A stretch of 64,000 nucleotides of DNA, from assembly GCF_947503705.1 (NCBI RefSeq), contig NZ_CANNES010000001.1, forward strand, positions 124,001-188,000, read 5' to 3'. Of the stretch, positions 44,976-53,798 are shown piece by piece. Origin of the DNA: an uncultured Tateyamaria sp. Lineage in GTDB: Bacteria; Pseudomonadota; Alphaproteobacteria; Rhodobacterales; Rhodobacteraceae. The translations under genes and the position numbers were made by a program. The notes beneath the pieces are model-generated. The model had not been told where the DNA came from, searched no databases, and saw only the letters and a program-made list of their open reading frames with translations. Every line of letters starts with the position of its first letter. Position 1 is the stretch's first letter.

Positions 44976-47264
44976 TCACCTGCAATGTTTGCTGGAGAGC
45001 TTTGAAATAGCATCGCGCACTGTTCCAATCTCAGCACCGTCGTCCCAAAATGCGAGGACATCTCCGATGTTGCCAACCTCGATCCTCGCACGGTGACCCT
45101 TCGTTCCGTTTTTTATTCTAATTACTCCACTTTTTTCCAATGAGACGAGGACGTCTGCTGCCAAATACGAGTTCTTCTTCTGCAAGCGAGACAAGACGCC
45201 TTCCCGACTTACATCCAAGAATGTGTTGTTATCACGTGAGTTTAGCAGGCGAAGTGTTTCACGCGTGAGCGCCTTGATGTCATCTGGAGTCGTCTTTCTT
45301 AAAGAAACGCGAGAACTGCGATTATCAAACGTTGAGCGAGCCTGCATTGATTTGAAGTTGCAATTTTTATCATTTACCTCATCGAAATCTGTGCAGCCCT
45401 GAATTTCGAATTCACCGTCGAAAGTACATCCTGAGAAATTGGTCTGCTTATCGAAAGTACAGTCGCGAAATACAACATCTTGTAAGCGGCAATTGTGAAA
45501 CTCGAACCCGGAAAAGTCAAAACTTTCAAAATGGCAGGAGAAATCGAGGTTTTTGAAGCACTTTTTGCCTGACAATAATACTTCCGCAAGTAGCTCGCCC
45601 ACCTCGAACCGATTCAAGTTGAACGCCTTTTTGCAGCAGCTTGTAAACAAGAGGATCAGGCCCTGTGCAGAACGGTTGCGAAAATGCTGACTAACCCGTC
45701 TATCAGAAAAATAGTCGCTAAGTTGCGAAGCATTGGCGTAGAATGCTGAGATGTCTGCGAATAACTCGACAGACGTATCTTTCAGATTGTTGATTTGACG
45801 GAGATACTCTTCAACCCCAATAAAGTTATCGTTTTGTTTGAAAATAAACTCTGCCAATCCTTTAGCTCTCAAGTAATCGCTCATACCGTTGAACAAGAAT
45901 GATTTTCGACTGCCCGAGTTTCCGATGAAGTGGTGAGATAGCATTCCATCGAGGGCGTCCTCATCGAGATCATATAGATCCATAATTGATAGAAATTCTT
46001 CGACTGAGAATACGTCGCCATGCAATAAGCTGAGAGAAAACAGTACGCCGCTTTGTGTTGTGTAAGAAATGCCGCTTTTTCGGATTTCGCGGTTCCCCGC
46101 CGCAATAATGATTCCGTCAAGAGGATCGGTGCGATTTAGAAACTCATCTTTATCAAAGTCGCCTCCTTTTCTATGTGTCGCGCTCAAGCAAACAAGACGC
46201 AATATATAAGGTGATTGCGAGAAGCGAATGGAACTTCCATTCTGGGTTTGATTGGCCGTCGGTGAGCTGCTGTCCACGATTGCTAGGGTCTGTTCAGCAA
46301 ACTTGCGGTTTCCTGTATGGAGCTCGAACCATCCGTTCAAGAACTCTTCACGTTGTGAGTTGTCGAACGGTAAGACTTCATACTCATGCAATTTCATTCT
46401 CTCGGAACTGCGCACATCTGCCCAGAAGGTGGATCTACTCGTGAAAATGGCCTTTCCGGCACTGTCTTCTTCGAAAATGTTCTCCATTTGAGCAATAATG
46501 TCGCCGACGGTGGCCTCAGTGTAGGCATCCGTACAAAGCTCGTCCAATCCGTCGAAAATTGGAAGAATTGCCCCCCTAGAAATCAGGTGTTCGATTGCTT
46601 CGTCACCAATCGCTGAATTTGGGTACGCTTTTGCTACGGCTTCTGAACATGCGCTTCTCACAGAAAACCGCTTTTCATTAACAAGGTGACGCCAGTGGCT
46701 AGAGTCGATGTAGATGGGTAGACGCGTTAGATTTGGAAGTGATTGGAGCGTGCCTACGATTTCTTTGCAGAATGTAGTTTTCCCAAAGCCAGCGTTCCCG
46801 GTAATAATTGCAACTCTGTCATCAATGCGATCAGCCCGGAGCCAGTCGACAATGGCTCTCGAAGCGCTGCTGTCCTTCTTTTCCTTTTTGTCTCGGATTG
46901 TAGGCTGAATGTAGAGCTCTTCCTTTGCTCGCAACGACCTATTCCCAAATTTTTTGGTAGCATTTCTGAAGAGAATTTGATCTTCAGTTTCGACCGCGTT
47001 GATACCGTGAGCTTTGAGTATTGCAGTAATTTTGGCCCTTTCTTGGATTGTGGTGAGAACAGCATTGGAGGGCACCACCGCCAGAGAAGACAGTTCTCTC
47101 TCGAGTTGGGCCTGAGATGAAAAAGAGCGCACTTGCAACATAGTAAGCACTCGGGCATCAAATACTGTATCTTCCGTGCCCTTCCAAATGCTACAGGTTT
47201 CAAGCTGATTTTCAGTTGGGTCAGACAGCCCTAGAAACCCTAGTGTTTGCGAAAATTCTCCCAT
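44976..47264 (-). CDS. NACHT-type STAND NTPase with pentapeptide repeats (candidate defence sensor)
   Basis: A 762-residue protein. Residues 1-125 are an unrecognised N-terminal domain. The NTPase follows: Walker A GNAGFGKTT at 156-164, Walker B LPIFDGLDEL at 234-243 with the NACHT-type second acidic pair, and sensor-like IFTSRSTF at 273-280. A helical region follows (about 300-560), then 569-640 carries pentapeptide-like repeats (LDFSC, FDFSG, FEFHN, VVFRD, CTFDK, TNFSG, CTFDG). Residues about 655-760 look like a winged helix (VLVSLEKSGVIRI). Bacterial NACHT proteins are known anti-phage sensors. The gene starts 9 bases after a HEPN gene (TAAAGGACCGATATG, with AAGGA as ribosome-binding site) and is much more AT-rich than its surroundings. 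Confidence 0.85.
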   Translation of the reverse strand: MGEFSQTLGFLGLSDPTENQLETCSIWKGTEDTVFDARVLTMLQVRSFSSQAQLERELSSLAVVPSNAVLTTIQERAKITAILKAHGINAVETEDQILFRNATKKFGNRSLRAKEELYIQPTIRDKKEKKDSSASRAIVDWLRADRIDDRVAIITGNAGFGKTTFCKEIVGTLQSLPNLTRLPIYIDSSHWRHLVNEKRFSVRSACSEAVAKAYPNSAIGDEAIEHLISRGAILPIFDGLDELCTDAYTEATVGDIIAQMENIFEEDSAGKAIFTSRSTFWADVRSSERMKLHEYEVLPFDNSQREEFLNGWFELHTGNRKFAEQTLAIVDSSSPTANQTQNGSSIRFSQSPYILRLVCLSATHRKGGDFDKDEFLNRTDPLDGIIIAAGNREIRKSGISYTTQSGVLFSLSLLHGDVFSVEEFLSIMDLYDLDEDALDGMLSHHFIGNSGSRKSFLFNGMSDYLRAKGLAEFIFKQNDNFIGVEEYLRQINNLKDTSVELFADISAFYANASQLSDYFSDRRVSQHFRNRSAQGLILLFTSCCKKAFNLNRFEVGELLAEVLLSGKKCFKNLDFSCHFESFDFSGFEFHNCRLQDVVFRDCTFDKQTNFSGCTFDGEFEIQGCTDFDEVNDKNCNFKSMQARSTFDNRSSRVSLRKTTPDDIKALTRETLRLLNSRDNNTFLDVSREGVLSRLQKKNSYLAADVLVSLEKSGVIRIKNGTKGHRARIEVGNIGDVLAFWDDGAEIGTVRDAISKLSSKHCR

Positions 47265-47273
47265 ATCGGTCCT

Positions 47274-47873
47274 TTACGTCAGCAAGTCTAAACAGTGTGC
47301 TATATTTATTTCGGAGTTGGAGTGAGCTTGTTGTTGGCCCTCTTCAGCCGCGATTATCGTCTTCAACGCGACTGAGTTGCACCATTCGGCGGTTCTCTTG
47401 TTAATGTAGAGTTCTTGGGGCGTGTCTGCCCCTTGAGCTTTAATGTCTTGGAAGTTTGGATGCGCATTGAAATCAAGTGTGAGTTGTTGCTTCACATCCG
47501 AAGCGGTGTAGTGGATGCAGTAATTCCTAATTTGGTTCTGCAAAGATACGTCGTTGACAAGCATTTCAGTTGGATCAGGTAAGGTAACTTCTAACCGTTC
47601 ACATATGTGTAGATTAACGAAGTTCTTGTAACTCAGCTTGTATCGTTTTTCCTTCATGTGGGAGTAGAAAGTAGATCGCTCAGACAGAACTCCTTCATGA
47701 ATTTGAAGGAAATAGAGTTCATTAAAAAATATTTCGAGGCAAGTTCTACTGAGTATTATTGAAGCCGAGTGGTTGGAAAGACTGTCTGAATCTCGACGTG
47801 CACTCGTCGAAGCTAAATCTCGTGCGATTTTTAGCATTTGACGCCAGTGACCGTAGAAAATTGGGTTCCGCAT
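47274..47873 (-). CDS. HEPN-domain protein, probable ribonuclease
   Basis: A 199-residue, mostly helical protein. RNYCIH at residues 116-121 is the canonical HEPN RNase motif R-N-x3-H. It sits after the helix LVNDVSLQNQI, and the earlier helix SASIILSRTCLEIFFNELYF (34-53) matches the packing helix of HEPN domains. HEPN proteins cleave RNA in toxin-antitoxin, abortive infection and CRISPR systems. The ATG has AGGGA upstream. It is directly followed by the NACHT NTPase gene, so the two likely act as effector and sensor. The family assignment rests on this motif and helical pattern. Confidence 0.75.
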   Translation of the reverse strand: MRNPIFYGHWRQMLKIARDLASTSARRDSDSLSNHSASIILSRTCLEIFFNELYFLQIHEGVLSERSTFYSHMKEKRYKLSYKNFVNLHICERLEVTLPDPTEMLVNDVSLQNQIRNYCIHYTASDVKQQLTLDFNAHPNFQDIKAQGADTPQELYINKRTAEWCNSVALKTIIAAEEGQQQAHSNSEINIAHCLDLLT

Positions 47874-47897
47874 TTTTCCCTAAGTATCTGTAAAGTA

Positions 47898-47926
47898 ATA
47901 ATTAATTTTAGCTCGTAAATTGCCAA
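47898..47926 (-). promoter_or_regulatory. Candidate promoter of the HEPN-NACHT operon
   Basis: On the minus strand TTGGCA (47921-47926), a 17-base AT-rich spacer, and AATTAT (47898-47903), 25 bases before the HEPN ATG. The -35 box is good and the -10 box weak. It lies between the recombinase stop and the HEPN start, which would give the defence genes their own transcript. Confidence 0.3.
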
Positions 47927-47930
47927 ACGC

Positions 47931-47949
47931 TCGCTACGTAAGGTAGCGA
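47931..47949. repeat. Perfect 7-bp hairpin at the recombinase stop codon
   Basis: TCGCTAC (47931-47937) and GTAGCGA (47943-47949) with a 5-base loop. It includes the recombinase stop codon. No T-run follows, so a terminator role is doubtful. Confidence 0.4.
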
Positions 47950-48494
47950 TACACTGATGATCTCGCAATTCCCATAGTTTTCGCAATTTCGGTGGGTGTA
48001 TGGCCTTCCTCTCTTAGCTTCCGGACTTTGTCGGCCTCAATTGAAGGGGGTCGACCTTGGAAGGGGCTTTCGTCACCTAAAGCAAGTGCTGCGTCGATGC
48101 CCTCCCGCTGACGGGCCTTCCTTATCTCTGTCTCAAACTCTGCGATTGCTCCAAGCATATTAAAAAAAAGTCTACCTTCGGCTGTTGCGGTGTCAATTGC
48201 TTGTTCGAGTACCAACAGTTCGACCTCTTTCTCTCGAAGAGTGTGGGAGATATTTTGAAGGTCGCGAAGTGATCTCGCGAGGCGGTCAAGCCGGGTAACA
48301 ACAAGTTTGTCGCCTTTTCGAACACCTCGGTGCAGGAGGGCACTAAGTTCGTCACGTGCATAGCGATTTTTGCCGGATGCTTTCTCAGAATAGAGGTGCT
48401 CTGCCTTGACCCCTGCGCGCGTCAGCGCGGCTATTTGAATGTCCAGAGATTGCGCGCGTGTCGAAACGCGTGCGTATCCAACAAGTTCAGCCAT
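47934..48494 (-). CDS. Small serine recombinase (resolvase/invertase family)
   Basis: A 186-residue Tn3-resolvase/Pin-type recombinase. Catalytic Ser11 lies in GYARVSTRAQ with Arg9, further active-site arginines are in VVTRLDRLARS (68, 71, 74), the long E helix is FFNMLGAIAEFETEIRKARQ, and the C-terminal HTH is TPTEIAKTMGIARSSVYRYL. The ATG at 48494 is chosen because upstream in-frame codons have no family similarity. It is the outermost gene of the AT-rich island and probably reflects how the HEPN-NACHT genes arrived. It is too short for a phage-type large serine integrase. Confidence 0.9.
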   Translation of the reverse strand: MAELVGYARVSTRAQSLDIQIAALTRAGVKAEHLYSEKASGKNRYARDELSALLHRGVRKGDKLVVTRLDRLARSLRDLQNISHTLREKEVELLVLEQAIDTATAEGRLFFNMLGAIAEFETEIRKARQREGIDAALALGDESPFQGRPPSIEADKVRKLREEGHTPTEIAKTMGIARSSVYRYLT

Positions 48495-48836
48495 ATCTTG
48501 AGTTCTCCGTCCGTTTTGAGTGTCCGAAAAATAGTTAGTGTCCCATAAACGATTCCGCAAGTCTAATCGGACGAATTTTGGTTTAGTTTTCTGGTCCTGA
48601 CAGATTATACTCAAAATGGACACGAACGGCGCATTTTAGCGATGTTACTGACGTTTATGCAGATTGCAGCATCGGTGCCTCTGGGCTCGAAGCTGCCATT
48701 GTCTCCTTTTTGCTGCGCCGCAGCAGAGGCGCGTAAGTCCTTACAACAATGGGCCGGACGCGTCTTTGTTGTTTCGTTCAAACCGAGAACACCCGTTCCG
48801 ACACTATCGACCGAGGCTGGTTTTACACCGCGGAAC
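48495..48836. other. 342-base region: recombinase upstream sequence and right edge of the island
   Basis: No gene is supported. Near the recombinase are TGTCC motifs at 48521 and 48539 (an 18-base direct repeat beginning AGTGTCC at 48519 and 48537) and an inverted copy at 48616-48622 next to TATAAT (48604-48609, minus strand). A palindrome TGCTGCG-C-CGCAGCA is at 48711-48725. From about 48660 the DNA becomes GC-rich again and may be degraded repeat sequence before glnD. Confidence 0.4.
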
Positions 48837-51608
48837 CTACCCCGCCGCCCGCTCTGCCCCTTCGGAGATGGCCTCGCGCAGCCGTTTTTCCAGAGTCTTT
48901 TGCTTGCCTTCGGAGTAGTATTTCAGGCCGAACATGTCCTTGACATAGAACGTGTCCACCACCTGTTCGCCATAGGTCGCGATGACCGCGTTGGCGATAT
49001 AGACGTTGGACCCCGCCATCGCCCGCGATAGGTCGTGCAAGAGGCCCGGGCGGTCGCGGGTGTCGACCTCGATGATGGTGTAGATGTCAGACCCTTCGTT
49101 GTCGAAGGTGATGTGCGTCGGCACGCGGAACGCCTTTTCCCGCTTTTTCACCCGGTCGCGGTCGCGGATGGCGTCCTGGGTCACGACCTCGCCTGCCAGG
49201 GTTCGTTCGATCATCTTGCGCAGGCGCGGCAGGCGCGAGGGGTCATAGGGGTTGCCCTCGGCGTCCTGAATCCAGAACGCATCGGTCACATAGCCGTCCT
49301 TGGTCGTATAGCTGCGCGCATCGACCACGTTCGCACCGACCAGCGCCAAGGCCCCCGTCAGCCGCGCAAAGATGCCCGGGTGGTCGGGCATCACGAAACA
49401 GGCGCGGGTGGCGTCGCGATCCTCATCGGGGTGCAGGTCCATCGCGATCTCGTTTTCGCCGATGTCGCGCAACAGTTTGGCAATGGTGACATGGGCCGTG
49501 ACATGCAGGCCCTGCCAATAGGGCGCATAGTGGCGCGCGGTCTCGACCTGCAAATCCTTGCGGGGCCAATCGGACAGGGCCGCGCGCAGGGCCTTTTTCG
49601 CCTCTGCCCCGCGGTTGTCGCGGTTCAGCGCCTCCATCCCATCCTCAAGCGCCCGCTTGGTCTGGCGATAGAGGGCGCGGATCAGCACGGCCTTCCAGTT
49701 GTTCCAGGTGGTGGGGCCAACGCCGCGAATGTCACAGACCGTCAGAACACAGAGCAGATCAAGCCGCTTGACCGTCTGCACCGCCTTGGCAAAGTCGCGC
49801 ACCGTGCGCGGATCAGCGATGTCGCGTTTCTGGGCCATATCGGACATCAACAGGTGATAGCGGACCAGCCATTCGACGGTGTCCACCTCGTCTTGTTTCA
49901 GGCCCAGACGCGGGGCGATCTTGCGCACCATCTGAGCACCCAAGATGGAATGGTCTTCCTCCCGCCCCTTGCCGATGTCATGCAAAAGCAGGGCGACATA
50001 CAGCACCTTGCGGTTCACCCCGGTCTTGAGGATCGACGAGGCGACCGGCAGGTCCTCGACCAGCTCGCCCTTTTCGATCATCGCCAATTGGGCGACACAC
50101 TGGATGATATGCTCGTCCACCGTATAGCTGTGATACATGTTGAACTGCATCATCGCCACGATGTGCTCGAACTCGGGGATAAAGGCCGACAGAACGCCCA
50201 ACTCGTTCATACGGCGCAAGGCCCGTTCGGGGTTGCCGTGTTTCAGCAGCAAATCAAGGAAGCGACGCTGCGCCTCGGGATCATTGCGCATCTCGTCGTC
50301 GATCAGATCAAGGTTCGATTTCACCAGACGCATCGCGTCGGGGTGGATCAACATGCCGGTGCGCAGCGCTTCTTCGAACAGGCGCAAGAGGTTTAGCTTG
50401 TCCGACAGAAACCCCGCCTCGTCCGCGATGGCCAACCGGTTGTGGATCACCTCATAGCCGTCCTTGACCTTGGGGCGGCGCTTGAACAACCGCTCCAGCA
50501 GGGGTTCGGCCTTGAGGTGAACCGCCTCAAGCTTGGTCAAAAAGATGCGGGTCAGGTCGCCCACTTCGGTGGCATGGCGGAAATAGTCCTGCATGAACTG
50601 TTCGACCGCGCGGCGGCCTGCTTTGTCCTGATAGCCCATGGCCTCGGCGACGCTGGCCTGCATGTCAAAGGTCAGCTGATCCGTCGGCCGGTTCGAAATC
50701 AGATGCAGGTGGCACCGGGTGGCCCAAAGGAAATCCTCCGCCCCGACAAAGCTGCGAAATTCATCCTCGGTAAAGAGCCCCAAAGGCACGAGTTCCGCGG
50801 CATCCTGTACCTTGTGGATATACTTGCCGATCCAGAAAAGAGATTGCAGATCACGCAAACCGCCTTTGGCCTCTTTGACATTGGGTTCAACGACATAGCG
50901 TTGGCCCTGCCGTTTGTGGCGGTTGTCCCGCTCGGCCAGCTTGGCCTCGATGAACTCGCGTTCGCTGCCCTGAAACAAGTCCGCGCGCAGGCTTTGGTCA
51001 AAGGTGTCCGCAAGGGCCGCATCACCCATGAGAAAGCGATGCTCCAGCATGGCGGTGCGGATGGTGAAATCCTCGCCTCCCAGACGGATGCAATCGCGGA
51101 CGGTGCGGCTGGCATGACCCACCTTCAACTTGAGATCCCACAGGATATAGAGGGTCGTTTCAATCACATTCTCGGCCCAAGCCGTGATCTTGTAGGGCGT
51201 CAGAAACAGCAGATCCACATCCGAGAAAGGGGCCATTTCGCCCCGACCATAGCCGCCTACGGCAATCACGGCGAGGCGCTCGCCGGTGGTCGGGTTTGGA
51301 TTAGGGTGCATGCAGGTTTCGGCCGTGCGCACCGCCGCCGCCACCAGTTGATCGGTCAGATAGGTATAGGCGCGCGTGGTGGGGCGCGACCGGAACGGGT
51401 TGGCGCGAAAGGCGTCGGCGATGGCGGCGCGGCCCGCCTTCTGGCCCGCGCGCAAATGGGCCACGACGAGGGCCCGGCCCTCCGAGGGGGGCAGTGCCTG
51501 TGCGTCGGCCAAAATGGCCGCAAAGGCTGTGGTGTCAAAAATGTCCTGCCGGGGGCAGATCAGCTCCGGCAAGACGGGGACAGGGGCCGCCTCAGTTACG
51601 TCGGTCAC
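48837..51608 (-). CDS. glnD: [Protein-PII] uridylyltransferase / uridylyl-removing enzyme
   Basis: A 923-residue nitrogen sensor that adds UMP to PII proteins when glutamine is low and removes it when glutamine is high. The nucleotidyltransferase motif GGYGRGEMAPFSDVDLLFL lies near residue 117. The HD domain shows LLHDIGKGREEDHS near 525, and two C-terminal ACT domains (about 735-810 and 850-915) bind glutamine. Length is typical for alphaproteobacteria. It is the first core gene right of the island, on the minus strand. Confidence 0.96.
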   Translation of the reverse strand: MTDVTEAAPVPVLPELICPRQDIFDTTAFAAILADAQALPPSEGRALVVAHLRAGQKAGRAAIADAFRANPFRSRPTTRAYTYLTDQLVAAAVRTAETCMHPNPNPTTGERLAVIAVGGYGRGEMAPFSDVDLLFLTPYKITAWAENVIETTLYILWDLKLKVGHASRTVRDCIRLGGEDFTIRTAMLEHRFLMGDAALADTFDQSLRADLFQGSEREFIEAKLAERDNRHKRQGQRYVVEPNVKEAKGGLRDLQSLFWIGKYIHKVQDAAELVPLGLFTEDEFRSFVGAEDFLWATRCHLHLISNRPTDQLTFDMQASVAEAMGYQDKAGRRAVEQFMQDYFRHATEVGDLTRIFLTKLEAVHLKAEPLLERLFKRRPKVKDGYEVIHNRLAIADEAGFLSDKLNLLRLFEEALRTGMLIHPDAMRLVKSNLDLIDDEMRNDPEAQRRFLDLLLKHGNPERALRRMNELGVLSAFIPEFEHIVAMMQFNMYHSYTVDEHIIQCVAQLAMIEKGELVEDLPVASSILKTGVNRKVLYVALLLHDIGKGREEDHSILGAQMVRKIAPRLGLKQDEVDTVEWLVRYHLLMSDMAQKRDIADPRTVRDFAKAVQTVKRLDLLCVLTVCDIRGVGPTTWNNWKAVLIRALYRQTKRALEDGMEALNRDNRGAEAKKALRAALSDWPRKDLQVETARHYAPYWQGLHVTAHVTIAKLLRDIGENEIAMDLHPDEDRDATRACFVMPDHPGIFARLTGALALVGANVVDARSYTTKDGYVTDAFWIQDAEGNPYDPSRLPRLRKMIERTLAGEVVTQDAIRDRDRVKKREKAFRVPTHITFDNEGSDIYTIIEVDTRDRPGLLHDLSRAMAGSNVYIANAVIATYGEQVVDTFYVKDMFGLKYYSEGKQKTLEKRLREAISEGAERAAG

Positions 51609-51643
51609 GTTGGGTGTGCTCCTGCCTTGGGCGCGGGCTTGGG

Positions 51644-52828
51644 TTACGAGCCTGCGCCGCCAAATCCGCGCGGTGCGGGGCTGATCACGACAACCTGCTT
51701 GTCGCGCACGGTTGCCACGGCCAGACCGCGTTCGTTGGTGCCGTCATTGAGCAGACGAAAGACGCCAGATGCGCCTTGGAAGCCCGCGCCCTGGGTCAGG
51801 GCCGTGCCGCTCAGCGCATTGGGATTGCCCCGGCTGACAAGGGCGCCGACAGCAGCGATGCCGTCAAAGGCAAGGCCCGCCACAGGGTGCGGCGCTCCGC
51901 CATAGGCGGCCTGGTATTGCGCGCGGAAAGCGTTGGTGCGGCCTGGGTCCGGCAACGCAAACCAACCGCCCTGCACACCGGGCAGGTCAAGGGTCTGGGG
52001 TGGGATATCCCACCGGGTCAGGCCGATATATTGCGTGCTGGTCGGGTTTACCCCCGCCTCGGGCAACAGCTGCGTCAGCAAGGGCAGGCCACCCGCCGTG
52101 GTGGCTGTCATGAACAGGGCGTTGCCCCCGCTCTGGCTGATAGTCGACCGGATACGCGGGACCGCGTTCACGACACCCTGTTGAGACAGCGGATAATCTA
52201 CTGTGCCGGCCAGCGTTGCACCGTTGCGGGTGATGGCCCGCTGGATCGCATTGCGGCCCAGTTGCCCGGCAACATCCTGCGCATGGACGATGACAACACG
52301 GTCGCGACCCTGCTGGGTGCCGTATTGCACAAGGCGATTGGCCGACGAGTCAAAGGTCGGCCCCAGGATAAAGACGTTGCCGCCCGCGATGGTCGGGTTG
52401 TTGGAAAAGGCCAGCACGTTCACGTTCTTTGCGGCCACTGCGACACCTGCGGCATTGGCCGCTTCACCATAGAGCGGACCAAGAATGATCCGGGCCCCGT
52501 CATTGACGGCCTGGGCCGCCTGGGTGGCGGCGGTCTGGGCATTGCCGGCGGTGCCATAGACGCGCAGGTCAATCTCGACCCCGTTCAGGTCCCGCATTGC
52601 CAATCGGGCCGCGTTTTCAAGGTTTTGGGCCAGCAGGTCATCGCTGGCCGACCCGCCCCTGGGCACAAGCAGGGCAACGGGAACAGGCTCAGATGTATTG
52701 ATTCGGGGGCCGGTACTGCCGCCCAGGCCACCCAAAGCGGCAGGGTCACAGGCGGCCAGCGCCATTGCGGCCAGCGGAACAAGCATAAGGCGTCCCGCCT
52801 TGCGCACAGATTTCAAAAACGCGAACAT
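51644..52828 (-). CDS. Penicillin-binding protein activator / LppC-LpoA-like lipoprotein
   Basis: A 394-residue lipoprotein. The lipobox MALAAC is near residue 27. The mature part is a Leu/Ile/Val-binding-type bilobed fold: VPVALLVPRGG, RIILGPLYGEAANAAG near 110, VLAFSNNPTIAGG near 140 and VIVHAQDVAGQLG near 177. In gammaproteobacteria such proteins (LpoA) activate PBP1A, a role only inferred here. It is divergent from rsmI, as lppC/lpoA commonly is next to rsmI and yraN. Confidence 0.85.
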   Translation of the reverse strand: MFAFLKSVRKAGRLMLVPLAAMALAACDPAALGGLGGSTGPRINTSEPVPVALLVPRGGSASDDLLAQNLENAARLAMRDLNGVEIDLRVYGTAGNAQTAATQAAQAVNDGARIILGPLYGEAANAAGVAVAAKNVNVLAFSNNPTIAGGNVFILGPTFDSSANRLVQYGTQQGRDRVVIVHAQDVAGQLGRNAIQRAITRNGATLAGTVDYPLSQQGVVNAVPRIRSTISQSGGNALFMTATTAGGLPLLTQLLPEAGVNPTSTQYIGLTRWDIPPQTLDLPGVQGGWFALPDPGRTNAFRAQYQAAYGGAPHPVAGLAFDGIAAVGALVSRGNPNALSGTALTQGAGFQGASGVFRLLNDGTNERGLAVATVRDKQVVVISPAPRGFGGAGS

Positions 52829-52925
52829 GAGGTACAGTTACTCCCGAAAATTGGGGCTTGGCTCGCTTTGGCCTTCCCGCTTGATTTGGGGCGGATAATA
52901 GACGTCAGGAAAGGCGGGTCCAGCT

Positions 52926-53795
52926 TTGAATCATCTTCAGGTCCCTCTGGCTGCGGGGGTGTGGTTTGTCGGTGTCCCCATCGGGACGGCACGCGACATC
53001 ACCTTGCGGGCGCTGGATGTGCTGGCCTCCGCAGAAATCCTGGTGGCCGAAGACACCCGCAGCTTGCGCAAATTGATGGAGATTCACGGCGTGCCTTTGG
53101 GCGGGCGTCGGATCGAGGCGCTGCATGACCACAGCAAGGGGGGCGTGATCGAACGGCTGATCACGCGGGCCCAAGGCGGGGCCAGCGTGGCCTATGCCTC
53201 AGAGGCCGGGATGCCGCTGATCGCTGATCCTGGGTTCGAACTGGCCCGCGCCGCGCGCGCAGCCGATGTGGCGGTGACCTGCGCGCCCGGGCCCTCGGCG
53301 GTGCTGACGGCGCTGGTGGTGGCGGGCCTGCCCACGGATGCGTTTCACTTTGCCGGATTCTTGCCCAATGCGACAGGCGCGCGCAAAAAGGCGCTCGAAG
53401 GGTTGGCGCGGATCGAGGCAACGCTGGTCCTGTACGAATCGCCCAAGCGGGTCGGCGCGCTGATGCGGGACGCCGCAGAGGTTTTGGGCGGCGACAGGCA
53501 GGGGGCAGTGTGTCGAGAGCTGACAAAACGGTTCGAAGAAACGCGGCGGGGCACCTTGGCGGAACTCAGCGAATTTTACGAAAATACAGCCGTCAAAGGC
53601 GAGGTGGTCGTCCTCATCGACCGTCAATCCGGGGCCCCCGTTAACGATCTCGACATCACTTCCGCTCTACACTCTGCCCTCAAAACCATGTCCACCAAAG
53701 ACGCCGCCGCCTTTGTCGCCGACACCCTGAACGTACCGAAGCGGCAGATTTATCAACGCGCCCTCGACATCGCCAGGGGCAGCCCAGAGGATTAA
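52926..53795 (+). CDS. rsmI: 16S rRNA (cytidine1402-2'-O)-methyltransferase
   Basis: A 289-residue tetrapyrrole-methylase-fold enzyme that methylates the ribose of C1402 in 16S rRNA. Motifs are VPIGTARDITLRALD near residue 19, EDTRSLRKLM near 42, YASEAGMPLIADPGFELAR near 87, and CAPGPSAVLTALV near 118. It starts at TTG 52926. The yraN gene follows after 3 bases. Confidence 0.93.
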   Translation: MNHLQVPLAAGVWFVGVPIGTARDITLRALDVLASAEILVAEDTRSLRKLMEIHGVPLGGRRIEALHDHSKGGVIERLITRAQGGASVAYASEAGMPLIADPGFELARAARAADVAVTCAPGPSAVLTALVVAGLPTDAFHFAGFLPNATGARKKALEGLARIEATLVLYESPKRVGALMRDAAEVLGGDRQGAVCRELTKRFEETRRGTLAELSEFYENTAVKGEVVVLIDRQSGAPVNDLDITSALHSALKTMSTKDAAAFVADTLNVPKRQIYQRALDIARGSPED

Positions 53796-53798
53796 ACC

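Noticed and set aside
47934-48494. Recombinase as a phage-type large serine integrase
   Set aside because: At 186 residues with a plain C-terminal HTH it lacks the zinc-ribbon and coiled-coil domains of large serine integrases.
44290-48836. A tRNA gene or direct repeats as attachment sites of the island
   Set aside because: No cloverleaf-like sequence and no convincing direct repeat at the two edges were found by eye.
48642-49031. A 129-codon plus-strand frame between recombinase and glnD
   Set aside because: Its second half is antisense to the conserved glnD C-terminus, and the first half matches no family.
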